DNA of 64,000 bases from Rhynchopus sp. YZ270_cl-10 (lineage: Eukaryota; Euglenozoa; Diplonemea; Diplonemida; Diplonemidae): positions 806,001 to 870,000 of the forward strand of contig OZ037927.1 of NCBI GenBank assembly GCA_964035575.1, in the 5' to 3' direction. How positions within the stretch are numbered: the stretch's first letter is position 1; each line of letters begins with the position of its first letter. A model generated the notes under the pieces. That model did not search any database and was not told the DNA's origin. It saw only the letters and a program-made list of their open reading frames with translations. The position numbers and the translations under genes are program-made. Below, piece by piece: positions 45,123-57,380 of the stretch.

Positions 45123-46092
45123 CCAAGATGAATGTAAGGCCTTGCATTACTTAGTCACCTTTCCGAAAAAGAGAAAAAAATCAATTGGGTGGGGGGGAAG
45201 ATTGCAGTGAAGTCTCACATCGTCGTCGTTTCTTTTTGAAAGGCGCGCTGACCCTTGAAACGCTTCGAGCGGGGACATGGTTAGCCACCTTGGAAAGCTG
45301 CACTACTTGTTTGTGCAGTAGGGTGTCTAGTGGAAGTGCATGGAGAAAAAAATAAAATAAAAATAGGGGGAGATGGCTTTCTCTTGCATCAGGCCCGTTA
45401 CCGTTAACCGCAAATAGATCTCCTAGGATAAAAGCCTCTGGCCGACAATGAACATTGTAGGTAAAGAGAATGTGCGGAAAAAAACGTTAACGGCGTTAAA
45501 TTCTCTTCCCCCCGATCGTTATTTAGTCCACAGGAATTGATGGGGCATTTCTTTTTTCTTCTCCTGAATCGGTTATCCGAGGAAGCGGTGCAAGACTTTT
45601 TTTTTTTGATAAATTGTTTGGAGTAGTGTAGTTGCCTCGGGTTGTGTTGCCACAGTTTGTGCAATCTCCACTGTACTGTGGTTTTGTTTGATTATAAACT
45701 ACTATCACTGGATAGCAGTATTTTTTTTCTCCACGCACAAGCGGTACAAGAAAAAGGCAAAAGAAACGTTTATAAGATGAAACCCTAACCCTCTCGTGCT
45801 CAGTGACACCTTGAACAAAAAGATAATTATTTTAATTTTTACTTCGGGAGAGCAGCTACAATTTTTTCTTCGCAGGATCAAAGCAAAAAAATGTTCAGTA
45901 AGATGAACCTAAGCCTGACCGCACTTAATCACCGTCAAAAAAAAAGGCGAAATAATAAATAAAAAAAAAGCAAGAAAACGGAATCATTTGTAAAACGCAC
46001 CTTTTTTTTCCTCTAAAAAAAAAGAAGAAAATATGCAACCTATTTGGGACGCCCTTAGAAGGTGAATCTAAGCTGCTGTGCTTAGTCACCCC
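45123..46092 (+). repeat. Cluster of four hairpin-repeat C units
   Basis: Units at 45123-45165, 45768-45813, 45894-45936 and 46057-46092. Each has AAG(A/G)TGA.. TAAG.. loop .. CTTAGTCACC with an A-rich 3' side (GAAAAAG, CAAAAAAAAA, GAAACAAAAAAAA). Confidence 0.8.
45181..45326 (-). CDS. Candidate terminal exon with a basic nuclear-localisation-like motif
   Basis: CTTCCACTAG is followed, with a 2-nt overhang, by 47 codons (TLLHKQVVQLSKVANHVPAR, then PFKKKRRRC ... SSPPPN) and TGA. Composition and the KKKRRR cluster look protein-like, but no upstream partner exon with a matching phase was found. Low certainty. Confidence 0.3.
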
Positions 46093-46112
46093 GAAACAAA
46101 AAAAAGGGGGAG

Positions 46113-46277
46113 CACAACGTTGAAGTAAATGACTTTACTTGTGGTTTTACATGTAATTTTACTTGTTAAAATAGTTTACTTATGGCACGTAAAAACGTAA
46201 GCGTACAGCTTAAACACAAGTAAAAAAAAAAAATGACATGTAAAACCACAAGTAACGTAATTTACTTCAACGTCGTG
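46113..46277. mobile_element. 165-bp palindromic MITE, TIR CACGACGTTGAAGTAAAT
   Basis: The arms (GACTTTACTTGTGGTTTTAC and inverse) pair over about 60 bp around a centre GCACGTAAAAACGTAAGCGT. Same ends as the composite element at 1531-5260 and the MITE at 57930-58092. Confidence 0.88.
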
Positions 46278-47109
46278 AGAGGAGGGGGATGGGGAGGGGA
46301 AGGAGAGATGGGTAACAGCCAAACACACAGTATACCTCATAGCCTTCGCGAGATTCCCCCCCCCCCCCCCCCCCCCCCCCTCGCCCCCCCTTTTTTGGTA
46401 TCTTTGCATTTTTTTTTTTTTTTTTTTTTTTTTTTGTTACGCACATCTGAATGACATGGTTGGAAAGGCCGTATCTGCGAGAGGGAATATGACACCCCAG
46501 GAAGGGGGCTTTTTTTGTTGAAAAATTGTTGGAATAGTGTAGTTGCTCACCTATGCAAGCTCCACTCTCCCTAAAAGTCACTCACACATTGTTTTTTTTT
46601 TTTGGTATACAATAATCTGCTGGTTGAGTACATACAGTACCGTCGACCATTTAAAAAATAAAATAAAATGTTGGCATCTCCCCCAAAAATCACCCCTCCC
46701 TCCCACACCTGCCCACATACCCCAGGCTAGAGAGTACTAAGGCGCCCCCTTACAGTGGTTAAAGTTCCATCAAAAAAAAAATTTTTTTTTTCCCATAAAA
46801 AAACCTCCCCCTCCGACACCTATCCCAGATCATCCTCCACACAACACAAAAATTCTGCCCCTTTTTTTGGAGTGTTTTTTTTTGAAAAAAAAACAAAAAA
46901 AAATTGCGAACGAACAGACCATAACATAAAAAAAAAAGGCTAGCAGGAACACAAAGAAAATCTTTAAGATGGGTACCTCTCCTCGTGCACATTACCATCT
47001 TTAAAAAAAAAAGTATAATATAAAATGGAAATGGGCTAACACCACCTGCCCCGTTTTCCCCGCATCTTTGAAATGATTTTTTTATTTTATTTTATTTTTT
47101 TCCTCAGAA

Positions 47110-50100
47110 TTATTGGCCGGGGTTCATTCGCATGGTATCCGCACCGTTGATAGGTGAAATGATGCCTCCCTGCGTGAAGAACCCGGTGTTCTGGGAGATG
47201 GGGAAGCCGTTCAGCCCTGCCATGCCCATATTCCCCATGATTCCCATATTGGGGACAACCACGTTCATCGGGGAGTGCACAATACCAGGCTGCATGCCAT
47301 GCTGCATGTTCGGCTGCATTCCTTGCTGGAAGAGCTGTGGATACATCATTCCCTGCCCCTGTGAGAAGAGACCGGCATTGAGCACCTGCTGGTTCATCCC
47401 AGGGTGGTTTGCCATGGTGGGGACCTGAACCAGTTGCTGGCCCATTCCTGGTACAGAGGAGACAAGCAGGTTCGACACGTTGTTGGGGTTGTTGCTGTTG
47501 TTGTTGTTGTTCCCACCGTTGTTCGCGAGGTGGTTGCCACCCACATTGCCACCCATGCCAGCAGCAGGGTTCATCAACGACGCTCCCTGTCCGGGAAGAC
47601 CCTGCTGACCCATGCCCGCGGGCTGGCTGATGGGCGCGGTGCTGCTCGTGTGCGACCCCCCAGGTGTGACGGTCCTGCTCTTACGCTCAAAGGCCTCAAC
47701 CACCTCCACAGCGCCGGTGATCTCCTGTGCGGCCTGTGCGGTGTGGTGTGTGGTGAGATTTTGGAATATACTTTTTTTTGGATACAGTCAACACAATAAA
47801 ACCCCCCTCCTTAGAGTTTTGAAATCTCAAAAAATTCATCTTAGTTTTTACCTGATGTTTTTAACTCACAACTATCCTTTTTTACTAACGTAGTGTATTA
47901 AGAAACTAGACAAAAAATTGTTTCATATACTAACTATTCTACTGAATAGATGGTATAATAGGGTGCACTAAATGTACCCAAACTTTTTTTTTTACTTTAT
48001 GTGGATTGTTTGTTTCTGATAGTGACGTGACTGACTAGACAAAAAAAAAAAAAAAAGCCAATTCAGATCTTGTACAGTATTTCTTCTTGAATTCTTTTCA
48101 CCTTTGCGCCAAACAGATTTTTACCCCTATTTGGCTGCGTTCAACGAAAAGAACACCGAGTCTTATCCAAGAATTTGGATTTCAAGATTGGGGGGCGGAG
48201 AAGGGAAACATACTCTGAGAATCACTGCTCTCAAAAGGGTCACGTTGTCGCTGTCGCACAAAGCCTGGATTTCGGGTCTGTTGTGAGGTGTTCATTTGTT
48301 TTGTGTATTTTGTATATTTTCTTTTTCTCATGAACATCGTCGACCTTAAAAACATGACGACTTAGTTATGCCCAAAATTATACCTATACCCCTGATATAA
48401 CAAGGGCAGGAACAAAGCAAAGTAGTCCGGGTATTACTTTCGCACTGCCGGTTTTGTTTGTGCGTAAAGTGTGTAATAAATATTCTGTGGTGACATTTTT
48501 ATTATCTGCAATACGCTCCCAACTGACTACCTGGGCAGTGAAGAGGAAACCTCGTTGAGGCCAAAAAAAAAATATATATAACAAAGGGCCAATGGTAACC
48601 ATAAGTGCAAACGCCGCTGTGGACGCAAAGCACCAGGGGGAGGGTCAGACAAAGAGAAGACTAAACAGAACAGGGGAAGGCCATACCCGACCCGTCGGCT
48701 GCCGCTTCCCTGCTGGCGTGAAGGGTTGTTGGACGCTGAGGCTGCTGCTGCTAATTGTGCTGCCTGCTGTAAAGGGGGTGTGGTATTTATACAGATCCGC
48801 GTACTTTTCTATTCAGGGATGACTCCGCAGGGGGGTGTGAAAGTTTGTTTGTTTTGTATTTGTTTTTGCCACTCTGTTTGTTTTGATTGTATTTCATTGT
48901 AGTACTTTGTAAGTTGAGAGGTAGGTGCGCTTCTTTGAGATAGCGACGAATTCCTGTTGAAGCCTCACTCCGCAGGGGGTGGGGTGTCTCTTATTAGGAA
49001 AAAAAGTTGAACAGTATCCGATTTTCACATCAATAATTGGCTGAATTTTGTTCTGAATTTAAATGTGGTGTTGTAGTATTCAATTCAGCATTTGAGAGGA
49101 TTGCCCCGGTAGAAATATTGGGGGAAAAAAATCAGAAATATTTGGGGGGGGAAAAAAGCGGGGTGGTATACCTGCTGTGCCATGATGGTTTGCGCTGCAC
49201 GTTGAGCCTCCTGGTGTGCGTGCTGCTGGTTTTGTTGCGTCCGCTGTGCCTGTGAGAGCGGGGGTGCCTTCTGGGCTGGTGCTGCGGGTGCTTGGCTTGC
49301 TTGCGGCTGTGCGGGTGTAGCTGCTGCAGGTGTGGGAGTGGTGGTTGAAGTGGCGGCTGCTGGCGCTGCTGCTGCTGCTGCGGGCTGTGCGGGCACGGCA
49401 GGGGTCTGTGCCGGCTGTGCAGCAGGCGCACCACTGGCACCAGTAGCGCCTGGCTGCAAAGGAGCGTTCTGCAAAAAAAAGAGAAAAATAGAAGGGGAAA
49501 AAAAGATGTAGTTTAAAAACTTGGTTTGTATTAGTGTCGACACCCGAGGATGAACTCCACTATAAGTAGTTTGAAACAAATTCATATTCTGTAGAAAACA
49601 GTAAAAGTTTGAGGGAGGAGGGGAAAAAAATCAAAGACATTTTGGTGCTATGCTGGCGGTTTTGTTTTTGTGTATTCAAAAGTGTATCATTTTGTTTGAA
49701 AAAAAGGCAGGAAAATAAAACCAGCGGTTTTTTGGGGTAAAAAAAAAAAAGTGAAGATAAGGATCAAGCCCTTGGTGTTGACATACGGATCTCGTGTTCC
49801 TGCAGTACGTGCATTCGCTTTTGTGGCGTTTCCAGTCCTCCTTTTGGCACTCCGTGTTGCAGTATTGTGCCTGTGTCAGCAGAGTGGTGGTTTAGCCGCA
49901 AATTTTTGCTCTTTCTTTCCTTCTTTTGACAACTTTATTGCATTAATTTAGACATCCGGAGATGAGCGCCACAAAAAATGGCATATCTTTATTGGTGGTC
50001 CTGGAGGGGTCGATATTGACAGGTCGCTGACACAGGGACTTTATACACATCCCCCCTGATATTGACAGGTCGTTGACCGACTTCCGAAAGCACCATTTAT

Positions 50101-51084
50101 GTAAACGATGATCACCTCATGCAGTTAAAAAAAAATAGAAACTCTGATAGGTAAGTAAAAGGAAAAAAGGTTTTTTCGTTGATTGCCACAACAACAACAA
50201 CAACAACAACAACATAAACTCCAACCACCCACCTGAGGTGGCGAACCTCTTCAAATGTGTACTGGAAGCCCCCTTTTTTGCTTTGTGTTGCTATTCATAT
50301 TATTTTCCACCAAAGGTACCCTTCGCTATCCTACTGGACGTAAGGCACCTTTCTCGCGTGGATTGTATTTTAAGAAAAGTTTACCAGATGACCCTAAGCC
50401 TCTCGTGCTTAGTCACCTTTTAATGATCCATCTGTAGAACATACCTTACGGCAGGGGCAAGGTTTAAGCCTAAGATTCATCGTCTTCAGCTCGAGCTGGG
50501 ACTTGCCACATTTTGAGCACTTTGAGGGCTGGGCGGTAGCGGAGTTGAATCCTGCATCGGCACTGCCTCCACTGCTCGGGGCTGCTTGCGTCACTGTAGC
50601 AAATGGTGGTGGTTGAACAAAATTAGTGGCGTAATTTTAAAAAAAATAAAAACTGTGCTCTTCTTGCACATTTTAGCATTTTGAGAAGGTTTTTTATCAC
50701 ATAAACGTAAGCCTATAGACTTCCTATAAGGAGAAGTCTATAGGCTTCGTCGTGGGGGTTGTCAACCTCCAACAGAGTGTTGCAACTTTGGGGGATTTTG
50801 AAAGTTTGTTTGTTTTGTTTTTATTTTCGCTACTCTGTTTGTTTGTACTGTATTTCACTGTAACTTTTTGGGGGAGTTCCTGACAGGGAAATCGTAAACA
50901 ATCACACAGTCATTTTCCCTCATCCTGATTCGGTACAAATAAACAAAAATGGTAACTCTGATAGGTAAGTAAAAGGAAAGGTTTTTTTCGTTGATTGACG
51001 ACCGCATCTGAGTAACTATTTCTCCTTTAAGCTACGCTGGTAGGTATAAAAACAAAAAAACAAAAAGTGCAACATACCTTGCAT
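47110..51084 (-). CDS. Zinc-ribbon protein with Ala/Gln- and Asn/Met/Gly-rich regions, four exons
   Basis: Exons 51084-51078 (only ATGCAAG), 50593-50445, 49468-49172 and 47733-47110; 358 residues; donors GTATGT, GTATGT, GTATAC; phases 1, 0, 0. The 7-nt first coding exon is chosen because ATGCAAG plus donor GTATGT joins in frame to the TG that follows CTACAG at exon 2. Residues about 27-51 read KCSKCGKSQLELKTMNLRLK then PCPCRK: a C-x2-C...C-x-C zinc ribbon. Exon 3 is Ala/Pro/Gln-rich and ends in a helical QEAQRAAQTIMAQQ that continues as AAQEITGAVEVVEAFERK in exon 4. The rest is Asn/Gly/Met/Gln-rich and prion-like. Such proteins often act in RNA granules or transcription, but no family is recognised. 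A possible in-frame cassette exon lies at 48692-48766. Confidence 0.68.
49508..49565. repeat. Repeat A in an intron of the zinc-ribbon gene
   Basis: AAAACTTGGTTTGTATTAGT and GACACCCGAGGATGAACTCC, same as at 14412 and 62950. Confidence 0.75.
50005..50420 (+). repeat. Repeat K, CAA microsatellite and hairpin C in intron 2
   Basis: ATATTGACAGGTCG twice (50010-50080), (CAA)n at 50192-50212, and a perfect-consensus hairpin unit at 50378-50420 that stops 25 nt before the exon 2 donor. Confidence 0.7.
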
Positions 51085-51481
51085 CCGAAAAAGAAAGTAA
51101 AAAGGAGCGTCAGCTGCAACGGCGCAACAAGGAAAGTAAAACGGCTAAGGGGCGAGGGGTTTGGGAAACCCGCTGTGCAAACTATGTGTCTTGCGTCAAA
51201 GGATAAGTCGGGAGCTGTTCGCAAAGGGGTAGGAGGGGATAGGTGGTGGACCTTGGCCTGGTCTGAGTCGTTCTGTTCTCTGTTCTTTTGTTCGGGTTGT
51301 GCCCTTTTTGTTAGTAGTTTGTAATGTGTACTGTCTGGGTATTTAAGGGTGAACGGTGTCGTGGAGGTGTGGTGTGTTTCAAAAAAGTCAGTGTTTCCCA
51401 CGGTGAGATTTTGGGGTGAGAAATCTCACAAAAAAAAAAAAAAAAAAAAGTGAGGTGAGAAATCTCACCTGCGGGGAAAAA

Positions 51482-52946
51482 TAACTATTTATTCACCTCC
51501 TTTTAGCGGGGTTTTATTTTGCGATAACTTCACGCATTTTTTTCCCAGGCGAGGGCTACTTAATTTGCCGAGCGAAGCGAGGCAAATTGAGTGCACGAGC
51601 CTGGGAAAAAAATAAGTGAAGTATCGCAAAATAATCCGCTAAAAGGAGGTGAATACGTAATTTTATTCCACTGGGAAATAAAGTATACGAAGGATTTGGC
51701 ACTTTTAGCGGGATTCTTTTTAATGATAATTTCACGCAGTTTTTTTATCGCAAATTAAAAACCCGCTCATTGAACTTTATTTCACGCGTTTTTCACTTTT
51801 TTTCACTGCAATTCCTTCAGAGCGGGATTTTATTTTTGTTTTTTTCACGCTAAAACAGGGGTTTTATTTGGCGATAACTTCACGCTAAATTTTGGTACAT
51901 CCTGCACCACCACCCACCTAAAAATTGAAAATTTCGAATTTTTTTTGCCCTTTTCCCATTTTTTTTCTGACACATGCAACATGCCGAAGGATGTAAGACG
52001 CAAACGGTCCTCCGACAGGAGATGGACAAGCACTACAGTGGTTTTGCTGAAGGACTAGCATTGTCGACACCGTACGTCCGTGAATGGGACCGCTTTTTAA
52101 GGAATTCATTGGCAAGCCTGACGGTAAGCCCACGGAAGCCGACTTCGTTTCGTACATAGTGTATCTCCGTGACGATCCCACTATCAAGACGAAGGACACA
52201 CCACCCCCTTTACTTCATTGTGAGGAAGGTGGTGGCTGGCATGATATTCTGTGATGGGCGGGGATCTTCTGAATGTGTCTCGCTCTTGCACGACAGCCAT
52301 TTCCCGACCTCCCGCTAGCACCCGAGGGGACACTGAGGTGGCGAGAGGTCGGGATGTAGCTTTGTGTACCGTTGCGGCAGCTTTCCAAACCCGACCACAC
52401 GCTGCGCTACGCGCTATGCGTACACGTGGTGTGGGCTTTTTAGGCTACATACTGTACGCGCTATACGCAAAATGCCGTTGTTGTGTGTGTAAAAACGTGG
52501 GTTGCGTGGTACTGCATGGGGTCACACGTGCGCCACCCTGTGGCTCACACATGGTTCTGCCACCCCAAAAATGCGTATCCCACCCCACATACCAGGGTAT
52601 GGGCCCAATTCACCAGTTTTTTGCAGGTTCCCAGCGAGCAAAAGCTAGCGGGAGGGTAATGAGAGCTACCTGGAGGGACACATTCGCGTTAGTTATTGCA
52701 CAATAAATGAGTCCCGCTAAAAGTGCCAAATCCTTTCGTATACTTTATTTCCCGTGAAATAAAATTACGTATTCACCTCCTTTTAGCGGATTATTTTGCG
52801 ATACTTCACTTATTTTTTTCCCAGGCTCGTGCACTCAATTTGCCTCGCTTCGCTCGGCAAATTAAGTAGCCCTCGCCTGGGAAAAAAATGCGTGAAGTTA
52901 TCGCAAAATAAAACCCCGCTAAAAGGAGGTGAATAAATAGTTATTA
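51482..52946. repeat. 235-bp inverted repeat with 1-kb spacer inside the hAT element
   Basis: Left arm 51482-51718, right arm 52722-52946, nearly identical in inverse. Each arm holds the internal palindrome AATTTGCC..GGCAAATT flanked by TTTTTTTCCCAGGC and its inverse, and CACCTCCTTTTAGCGG. Confidence 0.85.
51974..52250 (+). pseudogene. Decayed coding fragment inside the hAT element
   Basis: Short protein-like frames (FAEGLALSTPYVREWDRFL and a following PTEADFVSYIVYLRDDPTIK) in different phases. It may be a transposase remnant or a captured gene piece; the family is not recognised. Confidence 0.35.
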
Positions 52947-53924
52947 TTTCACGGGAAATAAAGTATACGAAAGGATTTGGCACTTTTAGCGTGACTTATT
53001 TATTGTGCAATAACTAACGAGTATGTGTCCTCACAGGAAGCTCTCAGGGAAAAAAAAAGTGAAGTTATTAATGCAGGCACCTCCGACTGACCCACGTACG
53101 ATGCCAGCCATCCGGATGAAAGCACAAGTACCCTGCGGCCAACAACAGAAGATGTAAAAAGGAAACCTAATGACTGGCCCGTACCGTAAGAGAACGAGGG
53201 CGGTTCACAACCGCTCGTCAGCCGGCGGCCCACCTTCCGTTGAAGAGTTGTGAGCTTACAGGTACTGCAGTTCGCTGCACCCAACGCTTGATGCACGATA
53301 GTCTACACAAGAGAGCAGAAACCCAAAAACACAAAAAGGGTGGGCGGGGGGGTCACAACATCTCTCTCTTGGCGCCCCATGCTGTACCGACAGTTGGGCC
53401 TCACCCTTTCTCTTAGGGATATACATGGACGTCCTTACAGGCAGCACACCGTAACCCAAAGGCGTGGCAGAGAGACTCCGTAGAGCGACTCTGGCCTGAC
53501 CGCTGGCCATTTATGCTCCGGGTGCGAGCACCCATCATAGCATAGGGGGGCCAGCCTGACCCAGCATTTATATACCCTGCCAGGGTGAACTTGCATAAAA
53601 GAGGGCAGGGGCGTTTAGACCCTGAGGACTAGGGGAAGTCCCGCATACCCCAACAGAAAGACAAAGGCTATGCACTGGTGATATAGGAGAGGCAGGGTTG
53701 CTGAAAAACAAAAAGACCCTGAAGGCACAAAAACGCCCCGCATACCCCTCCTCGCCTCCTGTTTTGTAATCTCTCAGGTAGGAGACATCGGTTCGAGCGG
53801 TCAACACCTTCATAGAGTTTCTGGAGGAACGGACCCCCGGATGCAATTTAAGGTCCAGCCCAGGACCAAAAAAAAAAAAAAAGAGCGTGAAAAAAAAAAA
53901 AAAAAGCTCTCATTACCCTCCCGC
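52648..53924. mobile_element. Inverted-repeat insertion nested in the hAT element
   Basis: GCGGGAGGGTAATGAGAGC at 52648 and its inverse GCTCTCATTACCCTCCCGC ending 53924. Within it is repeat E (53058-53168), followed by a 60-nt extension shared with the E copy at 54895 (CCGTACCGTAAGAGAACGAG). Confidence 0.6.
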
Positions 53925-54778
53925 CAGCGCTACCGGGTCCCGCGGACCTCTAGATAGGCCCGCTGAGGGGCTGGCGGGATTGAGGAGGCTGGAGGGAGGC
54001 TAAAAAAGGCTGGACGGTCCCTCCAGCCCTACTACCTACATGTACCAAAATTTAGCGTGAAATTATCATTAAATAAAATCCCGCTAAAAGTGCCAAATCC
54101 TTCGTATACTTTATTTCCCAGGGGAATAAAAAAAAAAAAAAAAATCATGGTTGAACCACGGGAGTACCATGGAACTGGGTTGCTGACCGCACCATCCAGG
54201 CTGTACCTCAATTTTTTTTTGCCTGCGGCGCCATTTTCCCTTTTTTGCTCCGCAAAAAAGGGTTGGGTGTGTGACTATGTGCTGTAAAAAGATAGATTTT
54301 TACACTGTACCCTAATTTTTTTTCGCCTGCGGCGCCATTTGTTTGATTTTTTTTTGCTCCGCAAAAATCCCTATGTTCCCAATGTCCCTGGTCAGCAGTG
54401 CTGAAAAAATTTTGGGCACAAAAACAAGCTGACCCCCCAATCTTCCAACGACAGTGACATTTATGTCAACAATTTTTAGAAATGTCGCGTACCGTGGCTT
54501 CGCTTGGGTGCCATGCCTGCCATGACTGCCGTTTATTTTTAATTTTGTAAATGTACTGAGTTTACTGATAATTCGTATACCACGTGTGCCTGGTGCAAAT
54601 ATCAATGAAGTGCCGAACTCCGAGAAATTCTCACATTCCGCCGGAGGCCCCCAACTTGAGCTAAGGTGGGGACCCGGGCGCGCGAAGCGCGCCCGGGCTC
54701 GCCACACCTATGCAAAAACCCGCAAAACCGCAAAATCTCACCTATTTTCAGAGTTAGGTGAGATGCTGGGAAACACTG

Positions 54779-57184
54779 AAAAAAGTGGAAAAAAAAAAAG
54801 GAAAAGCTGCGTGGAGTTCACACGAGAAAAGAGCGAAGTGGCTACACGTCATCAATTTTTCAAAAAAAAAAAAGAGGGGGGAAAGGGACAAAATATAAAC
54901 AGGCATCTCCGACTGACCCACTGTACGATGCCAGCCATCCGGATGAAAGCACAAAATACCCCTTGCGGCCTACAACAGAAGATGTAAAAAGGAAACCTAA
55001 TGACTTTCCCGTACCGTAAGAGAACGAGAGGGTGGTACACAATTTCTCGTCGTACTCCCCCCCCCAAAAAAAAAAAGAAATCCTTTCATGAGACAATATC
55101 GGTGTACTGAGACAGCACCAGGCGCAACGTGCTCAACCCAGAGCAATCTTTTATAAGACAAAAAAGGTAACAATACATTTTTTTTTGCCATATTTTTTTG
55201 ACTGGCATAGCGAGTCGGGGAGGGAGGGAGGTTGGAAGAGAACAATCGTTGCTTTTTTTTTAGAAGAACTGTTGGAATAGTGTAGTTGCCACCTGTGCAA
55301 GCTTCACTGTCTTTTTTTTTTATAAAAACTTCTTTACATGGTCATTTAAGTAAATATAACCCCAATTCCCCCCGCCGCTACTCCCGCACCACTCAACTGT
55401 TTGTACAAAAAGAACACATGCGTGGCAGTAAAGCAAAGATGAGAGGGACCACACAAATCGTTACTGATGCAGTCACACACCTCCGACTGACCCACTGTAC
55501 GACGCCATGGATGAAGGTACACAGTACCCTACGGTCAAAATAAAGTTGACCTTGAAATGCTCCCCCAAAGCCCTCTTATGTCACTGCACAAAGTCATGAC
55601 TAGAGTCAAACTCACCGCTGACAGTTTCAAGGCCACATCCACCTTCCCAACCATTGCATGATACATCACCATACGCGATCGTACAAAAAAATTTGTTTGA
55701 TTATAGACCACTATCACTAGATAGCAAGCCACGGTTTTTTTTTCTTCACTTTGCGATCGTAAAAAAAAAAAACAAAACAAAACAAAAAAATCGCCACAAT
55801 AATAACACCGTGCAACTCATTGTCCCTTTTTTTTTGTCGTTCCCTTCCCACCCCACCCCACCCCTACCCGCCCCACCCCCTTTTCTCCCCTCCCCCCCCT
55901 TCCCCCTTTAACCTAGCGATCGATATTTGGGGGGGTTTATGGCATTTTTTTTTTTGTTGCAATCTCTTTTTATTTTTTTGAAAAAAAGAGGTGCGAGAGT
56001 GGTTAGCACCGTGCCGTTCGGGGGGATTTTGGGAAGGGATGAGGGGGGAGAGAGAGAGAGAGAGAGAGAGCAGGTGTTCTTCTCAAGGAATTTTTTCCTC
56101 AAGCTTGTTACGATATGCAAATAACAGGCTCGAACTACGTAACAAGGAAAATTTCTTGTTATCACGGTAACAAGGCCACCGTGTAAGCGACGCATGAAGC
56201 CACGGTAAAGCCAAAATTTTCGCTTTTTTCTTTTTCTTTTTGATAAATTGTTTGGAGTAGTGTAGTTGCCTCGGGTTGTGTTGCCACAGTTTTTGTGCAA
56301 TCTCCACTTTTTTTTTAAGGTACACACCACCACCCTGCCTCTTCCCAACGACCGCTAAAGCCGTTTGATATCTAATGGGAAGAGCAAGGATATCTCTAAA
56401 TCCGTCCCTTTTTGGCCAAATTCCGAAATCCCAATCCAAAAAATTCCCTGTTTTTTTGGTGTAGTTTTTGGGCTGTTTTTTGACTTTTTTGTGGGGGGAA
56501 AAAAAATTTTCCCGCTATGTCGTCAGGGCTCTCGCCGGGGGTGATTTGGGGTCCCGAGCTTTCCCCCCGTAAAAGCGGTCGCTGCGTGCGCTTCGCGCGC
56601 GCGACTCCCTGCCAGTGCAGGGAGGCGTGGCGCTTTCTCCCCTCTGATGCACAAAAGGCAGGTGGGGAGGGGTGAACCACAATCCGTAGTGTGTGTCAGC
56701 CTTATCAGTAACCTCGGTACATTTATGAAAGAAACGGCGGTCATGGCACCCAAAGGTTCCTGGCGAAGCCACGGTACGCAACATGTGAGATCTCCTCCGT
56801 CTTCCAATCCTCATAATTGAATGCGATTGACACGTCTTTTTGTGCACCACCTCAAATGTCTCTGATGCTGGACGTTTGCCTGCAACTGACGCGAACATCC
56901 GCACCCACAACTACAGCAACCGCCTGCAGAGCCAATTTTTTCCTCAAAAACCCGGAACTTTTTTTTTTTCCTTTTCCCCTTTTTTCGCTTTATTTGATCG
57001 CGTTGATCGATCGCATCCCACAGGCGAAACTCTCTGGGGGTGGGGTGGGGTAGAATGTACCTGAAATTGCTGTAGGGAAAAACAGGGAATTTTTTTCAGG
57101 GAATTTTTTTATTTTCCCGAATCCCAATCCCAATCCAGAATTAGAAAAATCCCTGGGGAAGAGATTTAAATAAAAGAAAAAAGA
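54779..57184. other. Repeat-rich spacer right of the hAT element
   Basis: Repeat E at 54895-55045 and 55460-55545, repeat B at 55262-55312 and 56240-56312, repeat I at 55697-55732, C-rich run 55840-55905, a GCGCTTCGCGCGCGCG palindrome (56585), reverse repeat N (about 56735-56790). A minus frame at 56690-56910 (KRPASETFEVVHKKTCQSHS) looks partly protein-like but fades into repeat N. Confidence 0.6.
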
Positions 57185-57380
57185 TTGGGTCTCTGTGCGC
57201 TCAAATCCGGGCATAACAAAAACGGGAAAAAAAAAGTGTAAAACTGCAATGTGGTTTGTTGAATCAAAACAGACAATTACAAAGCAACATTTTGCCTTTT
57301 TTTTTCTGTTCTGTTTTCCCAAAAAGCGCTCCAATCTTTTTAAGTACAACTAAAAGCTGTTGTTATGTATTATAAAAAAA
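57185..57380 (+). repeat. Repeat H, copy 3, then repeat L and two hairpin C units
   Basis: Divergent H copy ending TTGTTATGTATTATAAAAAAA; repeat L (GTTGATAGTGCAAACGCCTC) at 57388; hairpin C at 57442-57477 and 57515-57555. Confidence 0.7.

Larger units (their letters stand above)
43648..47109. other. Repeat-dominated spacer
   Basis: Long T homopolymers (43720-44060), partial and full repeat D (44343-44380, 44483-44607), a possible exon at 45181-45326, hairpin C units (45123-45165, 45768-45813, 45894-45936, 46057-46092, 46961-47003), repeat B (45605-45675, 46518-46565), repeat I (TGATTATAAACTACTATCAC at 45690, also 55700), a MITE (46113-46277), a 30-nt C-run with a T-run (46349-46435). Confidence 0.6.
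51389..54778. mobile_element. Complete 3,390-bp hAT-type element with 8-bp TSD
   Basis: Ends CAGTGTTTCCCA and inverse TGGGAAACACTG; next come TGAGATTTT and its inverse AAAATCTCA. Target duplication AAAAAAGT at 51381-51388 and 54779-54786, exact. An 8-bp TSD with CAGTGTTTCCCA-like TIR is the hallmark of the hAT superfamily. The interior holds no intact transposase; it contains large inverted repeats (51482-51718 with 52722-52946) and a further nested inverted-repeat segment (52648-53924). It lies about 300 bp upstream of the zinc-ribbon gene start. Confidence 0.9.

Noticed and set aside
48692-48766. Extra exon of the zinc-ribbon gene (QAAQLAAAASASNNPSRQQG)
   Set aside because: It fits the composition, but only with a GTCGGG donor; the better GTATGG donor breaks frame with the next exon. 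Left out of the main model.
53160-53870. Possible gene on the minus strand (two frames of 84 and 92 codons)
   Set aside because: Inside nested transposon sequence, frames overlap repeat E extension, no recognisable domain.
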